A stretch of DNA of 64,000 nt from Pseudomonadota bacterium (GTDB lineage Bacteria; Pseudomonadota; Alphaproteobacteria; Rhizobiales; Rhizobiaceae): NCBI GenBank assembly GCA_023457435.1, contig JAEWLS010000005.1, positions 1-64,000 on the forward strand, in the 5' to 3' direction. Positions 36,990 through 45,842 of the stretch are shown piece by piece. Position numbers and translations under genes: made by a program. Below the pieces are notes generated by a model. That model made no database searches, was not told the origin of the DNA, and was given only the letters and a program-made list of their open reading frames with translations. How positions within the stretch are numbered: the stretch's first letter is position 1; every line of letters begins with the position of its first letter.

Positions 36990-38426
36990 TCAGTCCGTCA
37001 GCGAATGGGTGACGAATTTCGACACCAGATAGGGTTCCATCGCCTCCGAGCCGCCTTCGGAGCCGTAGCCGCTGTCCTTGACGCCACCGAAAGGCGTTTC
37101 CGGCAGGCCGAGGCCGTGATGGTTTATCGAAACCATGCCGCTTTCCATGGCCTCGCTAAATCGCGCGGCGGTGCGTGCGGAGCGGGTATAGGCATAGGCT
37201 GCCAGCCCGTAGGGCAGCCGGTTGGCCTCCGCAACCATGCTGTCGAAGTCGCCGAAGCGTTGCAGGACCATGACGGGCCCAAAAGGCTCCTCGTTCATCA
37301 CCCGCGCCGACAGGGGCACGTTTTCCATGATGGTCGGCTCGAAGAAGTTCCCCTGGTTGCCGATCCGCCTCCCGCCCGTCAGCAGGGCCGCGCCCTGATC
37401 GGTTGCATCCTGAACGAAGCCGTCCATGGCTTCGACGCGGCGCGGATTTGCCAGCGGCCCCATCTCCGTCCCGCTGGCCGCACCGTCCCCGACATTCAGC
37501 TTGGCGGCACGCTCGACGAGCTTCGACTTGAATTCCCCGTAGACCTTGTCCTGGATCAGGATCCGGGCCGGCGAGGTGCAGACCTGACCGGCATTGCGGA
37601 ACTTGAACGCGGTCAGCAGTTCCGCGGCACGTTCGAGATTGGCGTCCTCGAAGACCAGCGTCGGCGAATGGCCGCCAAGCTCCATCGTTGCCCGCTTCAT
37701 GTGCGCGCCCGCCAGGGCGCCGAGCTGCTTGCCCACCACAGTCGATCCCGTGAACGAAATCTTGCGGATCACCGGATGCGGCACGAGGTAGGAGGAAATT
37801 TCCGCTGGCACCCCGTAGACCAGGTTCAGCGCACCGGCGGGAAGCCCCGCGTCGTGAAGCGCGCCGACGAAGCCGGCCAGCGCTTCGGGCGTTTCCTCCG
37901 GGCCCTTGATGATTACGGAGCATCCGCTGGCAAGCGCGGCGCCGATCTTTCGTGCCGCCTGCGCGAGGGGAAAGTTCCACGGGCTGAACGAGGCGACCGG
38001 CCCCACCGGTTCGCGCATCACGGAAAGCCGCACATCCGGCACACGCGAAGGAATGATGCGCCCGTAGACCCGTCGCCCCTCCTCCGCGAACCAGTCGAGG
38101 ATGTCGGCTGAGGACTCGACCTCCTGATTGGCCTGCGCCAGCGGTTTGCCCTGTTCGCGCGTCAGGAGCGGCGCGATCGAAGCGCTTCGTTCGCGAACCA
38201 GCGCGGCTGCCCTGTGCAGAACTGCGCAGCGCTGGACGGCGGCCGTCGCCCGCCACTGTCTGAATGCGCGGTCGGCGGCGGCGCAGGCGTCCTCGAGATC
38301 GCTCTTGCCGGCTACGGCTACCCGTCCGACCGGCTGGCCGGTCGCCGGGTTCCAGAACTCCAGCGTGTCCCCTGCGGCGCCGTCACGCCAGGCGCCGTCA
38401 ATGTAAAGCTGAACGCTGCTGGTCAT
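36990..38426 (-). CDS. NAD(P)-dependent aldehyde dehydrogenase, copy 1
   Basis: 478-residue aldehyde dehydrogenase closest in layout to succinate/2-ketoglutarate semialdehyde dehydrogenases. Catalytic Glu249 (MELGGHSP) and Cys283 (GQVCTSP), NAD-binding FTGSTVVGK, and the C-terminal PFGGVKDSGYGSEGG are all present. I prefer the ATG at 38426, preceded by AGGG, over a TTG six bases upstream. Between the isochorismatase and the dehydratase genes of the eight-gene operon; it could oxidise the semialdehyde produced by the pathway. Confidence 0.92.
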   Translation of the reverse strand: MTSSVQLYIDGAWRDGAAGDTLEFWNPATGQPVGRVAVAGKSDLEDACAAADRAFRQWRATAAVQRCAVLHRAAALVRERSASIAPLLTREQGKPLAQANQEVESSADILDWFAEEGRRVYGRIIPSRVPDVRLSVMREPVGPVASFSPWNFPLAQAARKIGAALASGCSVIIKGPEETPEALAGFVGALHDAGLPAGALNLVYGVPAEISSYLVPHPVIRKISFTGSTVVGKQLGALAGAHMKRATMELGGHSPTLVFEDANLERAAELLTAFKFRNAGQVCTSPARILIQDKVYGEFKSKLVERAAKLNVGDGAASGTEMGPLANPRRVEAMDGFVQDATDQGAALLTGGRRIGNQGNFFEPTIMENVPLSARVMNEEPFGPVMVLQRFGDFDSMVAEANRLPYGLAAYAYTRSARTAARFSEAMESGMVSINHHGLGLPETPFGGVKDSGYGSEGGSEAMEPYLVSKFVTHSLTD

Positions 38427-38459
38427 GCCCAACCCTAACTATCCCTCATCGACGTTACC

Positions 38460-39002
38460 CTACTGGATCAGCTTGCTGAGGGCCTTGAACTGCGGCGATG
38501 CCGCGGTCCGCATCATCTCGAACACCACCATCTCGCTCGTCACGAGGCTGACGCCCGCGGCCGCCATCCTTGCGCGCGCCACATCGACGCTGAGATCGGC
38601 GCGGGAGCCGATCGCGTCCACCGCGACGAAGACCTCATAGCCGCGATCCTTAAGATCGAGCGCCGTCTGCAGGACGCATATATGCGCCTCCACCCCGCAT
38701 AGGACGGCCTGTGTGCGCCCGAGCCCGGCTATGTGGTTCATGAGGGCGGGGTCACGCGCGCAGGAGAACTCGACCTTGTCGAAGGTCGAGCCTTCCGGGA
38801 CGAATTGCGCCAACGATGGCACTGTCTGACCCAGCCCCTTCGGGTATTGTTGCGAGACTACCGCCGGCACCTGCATCTGGCGCGCCGCTTGCAAGAGAAT
38901 GGCGCTATTCTTTTCCACGGCGGCCTTGTGGGCGATGGCGGGAAGCAAGCGCTCCTGAACATCCACCATCATGAGAATGGCCTTCGCGGCATCGATGAGC
39001 AT
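38460..39002 (-). CDS. Isochorismatase-family hydrolase
   Basis: 180-residue cysteine hydrolase of the isochorismatase/YcaC-like family. The Asp-Lys-Cys triad is visible as Asp14 (MMVDVQERL), Lys in FDKVEFSC and Cys in VEAHICVLQTALDL. Start at 39002 follows GGGAGG at good spacing. Members cleave amides, ureas or enol ethers; the exact substrate is unknown. It lies 14 bases after the GMC oxidoreductase gene in the operon. Confidence 0.87.
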   Translation of the reverse strand: MLIDAAKAILMMVDVQERLLPAIAHKAAVEKNSAILLQAARQMQVPAVVSQQYPKGLGQTVPSLAQFVPEGSTFDKVEFSCARDPALMNHIAGLGRTQAVLCGVEAHICVLQTALDLKDRGYEVFVAVDAIGSRADLSVDVARARMAAAGVSLVTSEMVVFEMMRTAASPQFKALSKLIQ

Positions 39003-39016
39003 CTCTACCTCCCGGA

Positions 39017-40780
39017 TCACGCAGCCGCCGTGGCGGACTCGACACGCCCCTCCTGCCTGATCAGATCGGCGATGCGCTCCGCGATCATGATGGTCGGGAC
39101 GTTGGTGTTCGCACAAGGGATTGCCGGCATCAGCGAGGCATCGCATACGCGAAGGCCGTCGACCCCGTGAACGCGGCCGTGATTGTCGGTTACAGCGAGC
39201 GCGTCGTCCGCCCGGCCCATGCGGCAGGTGCCGACCGGATGCCACACTCCGGTTACGCTCTGGACAAGGTAGGCGTCCAGCACCGCGTCGTCGCTGAGTA
39301 TCTCGTCCAGCGACGCGCCCTCGGTGACGAATTTCCGAACCAGCCAAGGCCGCATGGCGGGCAGGATATCGAGCATACTTGCGAAGATCTGCATCAGGAT
39401 CTGGTTGCGGACGCCAGGCGACGAGAACCGCCGCACGCGGTCGGAATAGTTTGCCGGGAACGCCATGCGCGCGACACGTGAAACCGGCTCAGAGCGCGCC
39501 AGCCCGGCCACGAAGCGAAACGCCTCGCGCAGACGGTGCATGTCGCGTTCGTCCGAGAGCATCCGGAAGTCGACAACCGGCTCCTGGGCCGCGTCCGGGC
39601 CGGCGAGCCGGACTTCGCCTTGCGAGAAGGACTTGTTTACCCAGACGTAGAACGTGCCCACTCGATATCCCATCGCATGCCAGCCGGAGCGGGCGATGAG
39701 GGCAAGGCTCATGTCGCCCTGCGGGCACCCTTCCACTCCGGAAGAGTACCGAAGATGCGCCTGCGTATGATGCCGGCCGGCATTGGTCATTCGCGCCCGC
39801 CGGTCGAGCAGACAGGAGACGGAAATAACGGGGTGCTCGATCAGGTTGCGCCCAACACCCCGCCGGTCGGCAACGATGTCGATGCCCATGGCCGACAGGT
39901 CGGCTGCCGGACCTATGCCGTTGCGCATCAGCAGGGCGGGGCTGTGGATCGTGCCGCAGCAAATTACGGTCTGGCGGGCGGACACGGCGTGGGTTGAACC
40001 ATCCGCTGCACGAAGGCGCCCGCCTTCGACCCGCCGGCCCGAAATCATCAGCGCCTCGAGCTGCGTTTGCGTCAGGACACGCAGGTTCGGCCGTGCCCGC
40101 ACCTCCGGCGAAAGATAGGCATAGGCGCAGGATACCCTATGGCCGTGCTCGTCTACCGATGCTGCCACGGGCATGTAGCCGTCGCGCCAGACCCCGTTCT
40201 GGTCATCGACGTATTGAAATCCCCTGGTGTCGAGCTCCGAAACGACCGCGTTGACGAAGCCGGTCCAATCTTCCCTGGGAAAGCGGCTGATGGTGAACGG
40301 CCCCTCGTTTCCGTGTAGGTCGCCCCGGAAGTTAAGGTCTCGTTCCAGGCGTCGGAAATAGGGCAGCACCGACTGCCAGTCCCACCCCTCCGCGCCGCGC
40401 CGCTCCCAGTCGTCGTAATCGCTTGGGGCGCCGCGATTGGCGCACAGGCCGTTGATGGTCGAGCCGCCGCCCAGCAGCTTCGCCTGCTCGTAACGCGCGA
40501 CGCGGCCGGCGTCCGGGTCGTTGCGGCGCCCGCCGCCGAGCAACGCCTTCAGGCCGGGCCAGGTGTAGTCGAGGTTGAAATAGGCCTTGCCCGGATAGTT
40601 GGACAGCACGTCTGCCGAGGCGCCTGCCTTGGTGACATCCTTTCCGGCTTCGACAAGCACGACCTTGACGCCGGGATCCTCCGAAAGGCGCGAGGCCAGC
40701 GTGCAGCCGGCCGTGCCCCCGCCGACGATGAGGTAGTCGACGATCTCACCGTTCTGTAACGGGCCTTGGCCGGATTGCAT
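39017..40780 (-). CDS. GMC family FAD-dependent oxidoreductase
   Basis: Choline-dehydrogenase-like GMC oxidoreductase of 587 residues. N-terminal FAD motif YLIVGGGTAGCTLASRL, GMC signature 1 region LLGGGSTINGLCANRG, signature 2 GTIHSPALLMRNGIGP, and the active-site His in VWHPVGTCRMG. A second conserved position is Asn in CANTNVPT. It oxidises primary or secondary alcohols. Its ATG shares a base with the SnoaL-2 stop (TGATG). No signal peptide, so it is probably cytosolic or peripheral. Confidence 0.92.
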   Translation of the reverse strand: MQSGQGPLQNGEIVDYLIVGGGTAGCTLASRLSEDPGVKVVLVEAGKDVTKAGASADVLSNYPGKAYFNLDYTWPGLKALLGGGRRNDPDAGRVARYEQAKLLGGGSTINGLCANRGAPSDYDDWERRGAEGWDWQSVLPYFRRLERDLNFRGDLHGNEGPFTISRFPREDWTGFVNAVVSELDTRGFQYVDDQNGVWRDGYMPVAASVDEHGHRVSCAYAYLSPEVRARPNLRVLTQTQLEALMISGRRVEGGRLRAADGSTHAVSARQTVICCGTIHSPALLMRNGIGPAADLSAMGIDIVADRRGVGRNLIEHPVISVSCLLDRRARMTNAGRHHTQAHLRYSSGVEGCPQGDMSLALIARSGWHAMGYRVGTFYVWVNKSFSQGEVRLAGPDAAQEPVVDFRMLSDERDMHRLREAFRFVAGLARSEPVSRVARMAFPANYSDRVRRFSSPGVRNQILMQIFASMLDILPAMRPWLVRKFVTEGASLDEILSDDAVLDAYLVQSVTGVWHPVGTCRMGRADDALAVTDNHGRVHGVDGLRVCDASLMPAIPCANTNVPTIMIAERIADLIRQEGRVESATAAA

Positions 40781-41259
40781 CAGCCCTTCCCCTTCGACGC
40801 ATCGAGAACCAGGGGCGACGTCGCACCCTCGCGTGTGAATATCCACGTTATGACGCGCTTCTTGTAGCGCCAGCGGCCGTCTTCTCCCCGCTCGTACACA
40901 TCGTCATAGTCTGCCACGACCATCGGATCGGCCGGATGCGGGGGTGGTCCGTCCTCGGCAAATAGTAGCAGGATGCAGTTGCCGGCGACGCTGCCGTCAG
41001 TGAGGGGGGTGAGGCGCAGATTGGTGAAGATGTGCCGGGCAGTGCGCACGCCGGCGTCCTTGCGCCGCTTGTAGCTGTCGCGGATCGCCTCCCGGCCGAC
41101 GCTGCTTCCGCCTGCCGACCTGCCATAGACGCCATCCTCCGTAAACAGGTCCGCTACCTCGGCGGAACGGTCGTGGTCGATCAGATAGGCGAATTCGGCA
41201 TTCAACGCCTCGATTTCGAGGCGTAGCAGGAGAAGGTCGCGGGGAGTCATCGCAGCCAT
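40780..41259 (-). CDS. SnoaL-like (NTF2-fold) protein, copy 2
   Basis: 159-residue NTF2-fold protein; the helix LIDHDRSAEVADLFTEDGVYG and the following VGREAIRDSYKRR match SnoaL_4 proteins. It differs clearly from copy 1 at 34566. An internal ATG at 41250 is an alternative start. It lies one base after the FAH-family gene and overlaps the GMC gene, so it is coupled on both sides. Specific role unknown; possibly a pocket protein acting on the same substrate as the flavoenzyme. Confidence 0.76.
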   Translation of the reverse strand: MAAMTPRDLLLLRLEIEALNAEFAYLIDHDRSAEVADLFTEDGVYGRSAGGSSVGREAIRDSYKRRKDAGVRTARHIFTNLRLTPLTDGSVAGNCILLLFAEDGPPPHPADPMVVADYDDVYERGEDGRWRYKKRVITWIFTREGATSPLVLDASKGKG

Positions 41260-41260
41260 C

Positions 41261-42238
41261 CTAGGAAACCGCCGTCACCGTGTTGGAGAGGACCCCGATT
41301 TTCTCGATCGACACCGAGATGGGTCCGCCAAGAACCCGCAGATCAACGTTCTGAACGGCCTTGCCGGTTGTGTTCACCCGCTTGAGGGCGGTGCCCATCG
41401 AGACGATGTCGCCGGGCAGCAGCGTCATGTAGCCTGAAATGAACTCGATCACTTCCGGTATCTTGTGGGTCAGGTTCTCGGTGCTGTCCTCGGTGACGAA
41501 CTCGCCTTTGTGTTCGCAACGCACCAGCAGCCCGTGCGGCTCCGGAACGTCCTCGCGAGGCGCCACCCACGGGCCCATCGGCGAGAACGTGTCCGAACAC
41601 TTGTAGCGGCCCGAATAGGAGACGAAGGTATCGACATATTCGATGGCCCTGTCGTCGTCCCCGCCCGGATGGATGGCGCGATAGTGAAACGTGTCCTCGC
41701 CGCGCATGGTCGGCGACGTGATGTCGTTATGGATGGTGTAGCCGAAAACGTGGTCCATGGCGTTCCGCGCCTTAACGTCCTTGGCGACTTTGCCGATGAT
41801 GACTGCGAGCTCGGGCTCCGGGTGGACACGCCCGTAGTGTTCCTTCACCACGATGGCCTCGCCATGCCCGACAAGCGCGTTCGCCGCCTTTACGAAGACC
41901 GCAGGATGGCTTGGCCCCGACATGATACGTTCGGAGTTGGCGCTGTTGTTCAGCGCCAGGCAGCAGATCTTGGACGGTCGACGCACTGGCGCATACCACT
42001 GCACCGTATCCGGCGATATCGATCCCACAAGACCAGTATTGCGGCGCAGCGCCTCATCAACCTTCCTGAGCTTAGCGAGCGCATCCTCGCCGGCCTCGAT
42101 CAGCGCAATCATGTCGTTCGCCCAGCCGGATTGCGCCCCGATCGCCTGCAGCGCCGCCGGCAGGCTGACCAGTCGACCGTCGGCACCTTCGACGACGAGA
42201 AGGTCCTCTTCCTTCACCCTCACACTTGCGATCTTCAA
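41261..42238 (-). CDS. Fumarylacetoacetate hydrolase-family protein
   Basis: 325-residue FAH-fold enzyme. Metal ligands Glu141 and Glu143 (HPEPELAVIIG) and Asp172 (HNDITSP) are present; the last strand LLPGDIVSMGT is typical. The family covers C-C hydrolases, decarboxylase-hydratases and 2-keto-3-deoxy-aldonate dehydratases such as Caulobacter XylX. With an SMP-30 lactonase, two enolase-superfamily proteins and an aldehyde dehydrogenase nearby, the last role is attractive but unproven. First gene of the eight-gene minus-strand operon; its promoter region holds operator site 4. Confidence 0.87.
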   Translation of the reverse strand: MKIASVRVKEEDLLVVEGADGRLVSLPAALQAIGAQSGWANDMIALIEAGEDALAKLRKVDEALRRNTGLVGSISPDTVQWYAPVRRPSKICCLALNNSANSERIMSGPSHPAVFVKAANALVGHGEAIVVKEHYGRVHPEPELAVIIGKVAKDVKARNAMDHVFGYTIHNDITSPTMRGEDTFHYRAIHPGGDDDRAIEYVDTFVSYSGRYKCSDTFSPMGPWVAPREDVPEPHGLLVRCEHKGEFVTEDSTENLTHKIPEVIEFISGYMTLLPGDIVSMGTALKRVNTTGKAVQNVDLRVLGGPISVSIEKIGVLSNTVTAVS

Positions 42239-42379
42239 CTTCGCGCACCTTTCTGGCCAGGGTCAGGGCGACACACGATGTAGGTCGCTATGAACGGGAA
42301 TACCGCCGACTTTTCGCACGGACCGTCGGCGCCGGACTTTTCGGTAAAGACGAGGGTCGACGCAAACGGCCTGCAACCG

Positions 42380-42398
42380 AATTCCGCTGAATGAAATT
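42380..42398. promoter_or_regulatory. Candidate IclR-regulon operator, site 4
   Basis: On the minus strand AATTTCATTCAGCGGAATT, fitting AATTTCA-N5-YGRAA. It is embedded in a larger inverted repeat, CCGAATT-N11-AATTCGG (42377-42401). It sits in the 222-bp divergent region between the FAH-led operon and enolase copy 2-iclR, about 60 bases from the enolase start, so it could control both directions. Confidence 0.6.
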
Positions 42399-42460
42399 CG
42401 GACGGTGTCCGAGCCGCACTCCTCGCCTCCATGCTACGAGGGGCAATCGGGAGATGAGCC

Positions 42461-43549
42461 TTGAAGATCGAGTCCGTCGACAGCTTTCTGCTTTCTCTGC
42501 CCTACAATACCAGCGGCGGGTTCCATTACATCGCGGGCCGGCCCTCGAGCGCACTGGCGATGCTTCTGGTCAGGGTCCGGACGGAGGATGGCCTTACCGG
42601 ATGGGGAGAAGCCTTCGGTCATGCCGGCGCGGTTGCCACGAAATCGATGCTGGACAGCCTGGTGGCGCCGCTGTTCGTTGGCGAGAACGCCGATGATGTC
42701 GCCGCTGTGATGGAGAGGGTGCGCCGCAAGGTGCACCTGTTCGGGCTGAGCGGCCCGACGACCTATGCGCTTTCGGGAATCGACATTGCGCTCTGGGACC
42801 TTCTCGGAAAACGCGAGGGAAAATCCCTTTCGGAGATGCTCGGCCGACGCAGACGGGATCTTCCGGTCTACGCCAGCTTCCTCCGCTGCTCTTCGGACGA
42901 AGCTTTGGAAAAGACATGCCGCGCCGCAGTCGACGAAGGCTACCGCACCGTCAAACTGCATGAGATCACGCTTGACCGCATTCGTCTGGCGAGGCGCGTT
43001 CTTGGACCCGATGTCGCGCTCGCGGTCGATACAAACTGTCCGTGGAGCGAGGGGGACGCGCAGGACATCCTCGCTGCCGTTCGTGACCATAACCTGTTGT
43101 GGATCGAGGAACCGATCTGGCCGCCGGACGACTACGAGGCGTTGTCGCGTCTGCGCGGCGCCGGAACCCCCATCTCGGCCGGCGAAAACACCGCCTCCTT
43201 CGAAGATTTTTCACGGCTGCTCGCAGCTCGCGCAGTCGATGTGCTCCAGCCGAGCGTATGCAAAGTCGGTGGCATCACGGAAATGCTGAGGATCCTGGCC
43301 CTGGCGGAGCGGCACGGAGTGCAGGCCGTGCCGCACTGCGGCTATATGGGGCCGGGTTTCCTGGCGAACCTCCACATTGTCGCCTCCCTGGCCGGGGACG
43401 TGCCGGTCGAACGTCTTTACATCGAGTTGGAGGAGACGCCGTTCCTGCACACCCCCGCGGCTGCGGAAGGACGCATCGCCGTGCCTGAAGGACCGGGCCT
43501 AGGTTGCGATCCCGATATGAACGTTGTGGCAAAGTGGCAGGTTGCGTAA
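42461..43549 (+). CDS. Mandelate racemase/enolase-superfamily protein, copy 2
   Basis: 362-residue enolase-superfamily enzyme, only distantly like copy 1. Metal ligands: Asp190 (AVDTNCPW), Glu216 (WIEEPI), Glu242 (SAGEN); candidate acid-base His292 (PHCGYMGPG). Strand 2 carries Lys165-Leu-His167 instead of Lys-x-Lys, and the dyad Asp position reads Ser (LQPSVCKVGG). The start is a TTG preceded by GGGAG. Cotranscribed with iclR (9-bp gap) and divergent from the FAH operon. Probably an acid-sugar dehydratase or racemase; the altered residues make the reaction uncertain. Confidence 0.84.
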   Translation: MKIESVDSFLLSLPYNTSGGFHYIAGRPSSALAMLLVRVRTEDGLTGWGEAFGHAGAVATKSMLDSLVAPLFVGENADDVAAVMERVRRKVHLFGLSGPTTYALSGIDIALWDLLGKREGKSLSEMLGRRRRDLPVYASFLRCSSDEALEKTCRAAVDEGYRTVKLHEITLDRIRLARRVLGPDVALAVDTNCPWSEGDAQDILAAVRDHNLLWIEEPIWPPDDYEALSRLRGAGTPISAGENTASFEDFSRLLAARAVDVLQPSVCKVGGITEMLRILALAERHGVQAVPHCGYMGPGFLANLHIVASLAGDVPVERLYIELEETPFLHTPAAAEGRIAVPEGPGLGCDPDMNVVAKWQVA

Positions 43550-43558
43550 AATAGGCCG

Positions 43559-44452
43559 ATGGCGGTCGAGGCGGCCAACTCTTCGGAAGAACGCGAGCAG
43601 GGCGCCGGGAAGCGCCGCAGCTATGCCGACGTCAGTCTGGTGCAGAGGACGCTTGCCGTCCTCGAATGCGCGAACAAGCTCGAACTCATCACCGTCGGAA
43701 AGATCAGCGAAGAGTGCGGGATCCCGGCTAGCAGCGTCGTGCGCATCCTCGAAACGCTCTGCGCAGAAGGTTACATTAGCCACATTTCCCGGCGCGGCGG
43801 CTATTCCCTGACCTCCAAGGTCAAGTCGCTCAGTGCTGGCTACCACGGCAAGTCACTCGTCGTCGACGTGCTGAGGCCGGTCGTGGACGCGCTTACCAAG
43901 GAGTTCCTATGGCCTTTCGCCGTCGCCACGCTCGACCACAACGCGATGGTCGTGCAGTATTCCTCCATCCCCCTGAGCCCGCTCGCGCATGTGCGCAGCA
44001 CCCTGCATAAACGCACATCGCTCATCAGCCGCGCACATGGCCTCGCCTACATGGCATTCTGCGATAGCCGTGAGCGGAGCATGCTCCTGAGGCTTGCTCT
44101 GGAACGCCACTTTCACGAGGACGAGATCGTGGCCACCAACTATCAGTGGCGTAAGGTGCTGCGCATCACGCGCAGGTCCGGCTACGCCAGCAGGCTCTCC
44201 GAGGCTGACCCGTTTACGAACTCTATTGCCGTTCCGGTCATGGTCGAGCCGGGCCAGGTGCTGGCGACCATCGGCGTCACCTATTTCCGCCGTGTCGTCA
44301 AACAGGCGCAGATCGGCAAGATGGTCAATGCGCTGAAACGCGAGGCGGTCTCGGCTGCCGCCACCATACGGGACGGCCCCCGGCCCGAACCGGCTGCAGT
44401 ACGGCCTACGGGCTCCATGCTTCAGCCCGGAACCAGCGATTTCACCTATTGA
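43559..44452 (+). CDS. IclR family transcriptional regulator
   Basis: 297-residue IclR-type regulator and the only clear transcription factor in the window. Winged helix-turn-helix at about 30-88 (LITVGKISEECGIPASSVVRILETLCAEGYI), then the C-terminal effector domain with HKRTSLISRAHGLAYMAFC and IAVPVMVEPGQVLATIGV. The layout is like MhpR-type regulators of aromatic or acid catabolism. Its stop codon lies inside a perfect TTTCA-N5-TGAAA palindrome. It is the best candidate for binding the six such sites in 27.8-46 kb and so controlling the surrounding operons. Confidence 0.88.
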   Translation: MAVEAANSSEEREQGAGKRRSYADVSLVQRTLAVLECANKLELITVGKISEECGIPASSVVRILETLCAEGYISHISRRGGYSLTSKVKSLSAGYHGKSLVVDVLRPVVDALTKEFLWPFAVATLDHNAMVVQYSSIPLSPLAHVRSTLHKRTSLISRAHGLAYMAFCDSRERSMLLRLALERHFHEDEIVATNYQWRKVLRITRRSGYASRLSEADPFTNSIAVPVMVEPGQVLATIGVTYFRRVVKQAQIGKMVNALKREAVSAAATIRDGPRPEPAAVRPTGSMLQPGTSDFTY

Positions 44453-44456
44453 AATG
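44438..44456. promoter_or_regulatory. Candidate IclR-regulon operator, site 5
   Basis: GATTTCACCTATTGAAATG: a perfect TTTCA-N5-TGAAA palindrome whose right arm contains the iclR stop codon. It lies about 133 bases upstream of the BNR-protein gene. A looser relative (GAATT-N10-AATTC) follows near 44510. Confidence 0.55.
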
Positions 44457-44588
44457 AGCCAGCCGCGCGCTTTGCGAATTCAGGCCGATGCAAGACACTT
44501 GATCGGTGACGAATTCACATCTGCAAATTCCGCCGCAGTCGGAGCGTTCCCGGCCTAGGGAAAGCGGCCAATTCAAGGAAGATCGACC

Positions 44589-45842
44589 ATGGGCAGCGCG
44601 GCAATCCTCCACAGGCGGGCGCATGATGTCGACAACGCCGTGGTCTACCGGCGCGACCATGAGTTTGCCAGCCATCCCTATTCCCGCGGTTTTTGGGAGA
44701 CGGCAGACGGCGGACTGATCGCCAATTTTTCCGTCGCGAATGCCGACTATTTCGGCGATCCGCATGGTCTAGCGCACCACAACCTCATCAAGAACACGGG
44801 TGGCCGGCGCGGTGTGACGGTTCGTTCCCAGAATCGCGGTCGCACATGGACCATTTCCAACGAGGACAAGTCGCGTCCGGGGATGGATGTGCAGGCGCCG
44901 CGGCCGGGCAGCGACGGGAGGCCCGGCGGGCTGGCGGAGCTGGGACCGGTGGATTTCACCGACCGCGACGTGCTCGTCTCGAATTTCTACTACCAGTACA
45001 TGCAGGAAGACCCGCAGATCGCGGATTTCGTGCCAACGGTTACGACCGCCTTCGGGCCCCCGGAAAACCAGGTCTTCTTCCGCATTTCCAAGGATGCCGG
45101 CCGAAGCTGGTCTCGCTCCGCCATGCTGCCGCTCAACGGCCTTCACTCGCTCAGCGCGGTGGAGTCGTCGCTGGTCCGTGCCGACGGGCATTGCCTCCTC
45201 TTCCTGACGGGCGGCACACAAAAGGAGGGCCAGCACAACCGCTTTCCCGCCGGCCCAGAGCATGGCGATCCCAACAGACCGCTCGTGTTCCGTAGTACCG
45301 ATGACGGAACAGACTTCCGCTTCCTATCCTTTATCACGCCAAAGAACGATCCCAACTTCAGCGGCTTGCAGCCAATGTATCCGCGTGGGCTGTTGCTGCC
45401 GAGTGGCCGGATCCTCTGCACCTTGCGCGTCGATCGGGACTGGGCGGGCGACATGTGGACGGAGGTTTACAAGAGCGACGACGGCGGTCGCACCTGGCAG
45501 TTCCTCTCCAGGGCCACCGACTTCGGCGCTCCAGGCTCACCGCTACTCTTGAGCGATGGGCGCGTGGCACTCGTCTACACCTACCGCCTGCCGGCCTGCG
45601 GGATGCGCGTCGTGGTCAGCGAAGACGGCGGAGCCACGTGGGGGCCGGAAATAATCATCCGCGACGATGCGGGCAGCTGGGACATCGGCTATCCGCGGGT
45701 CTGGGAGGTGGAGCCCGGCAGGATCGGCTGCATCTATCACTACAACGACCGCGACGACCCGGTGCAAGTGCGGCCTACCGGCACGCTCTGGGGCGCTGGC
45801 GGGGTACGCTACATCGCCCGCAGCATCTTCTCGATCGACTAG
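44589..45842 (+). CDS. BNR-repeat sialidase-fold protein
   Basis: 417-residue six-bladed propeller of the sialidase superfamily. At least four Asp-box-like motifs are visible: SQNRGRTW, SKDAGRSW, SDDGGRTW and SEDGGATW. No signal peptide is seen, which is unusual for a secreted glycosidase and suggests a cytosolic enzyme or a non-sialidase relative. The ATG follows AAGGAAG. It stands between iclR and the CoA-transferase gene with its own upstream operator-like site. The substrate is unknown; a glycoside or sugar-acid hydrolase or epimerase is possible. Confidence 0.78.
   Translation: MGSAAILHRRAHDVDNAVVYRRDHEFASHPYSRGFWETADGGLIANFSVANADYFGDPHGLAHHNLIKNTGGRRGVTVRSQNRGRTWTISNEDKSRPGMDVQAPRPGSDGRPGGLAELGPVDFTDRDVLVSNFYYQYMQEDPQIADFVPTVTTAFGPPENQVFFRISKDAGRSWSRSAMLPLNGLHSLSAVESSLVRADGHCLLFLTGGTQKEGQHNRFPAGPEHGDPNRPLVFRSTDDGTDFRFLSFITPKNDPNFSGLQPMYPRGLLLPSGRILCTLRVDRDWAGDMWTEVYKSDDGGRTWQFLSRATDFGAPGSPLLLSDGRVALVYTYRLPACGMRVVVSEDGGATWGPEIIIRDDAGSWDIGYPRVWEVEPGRIGCIYHYNDRDDPVQVRPTGTLWGAGGVRYIARSIFSID

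Noticed and set aside
44510..44531. GAATT-N10-AATTC as a seventh regulon site
   Set aside because: Arms and spacing do not fit the AATTTCA-N5-YGRAA consensus well enough.
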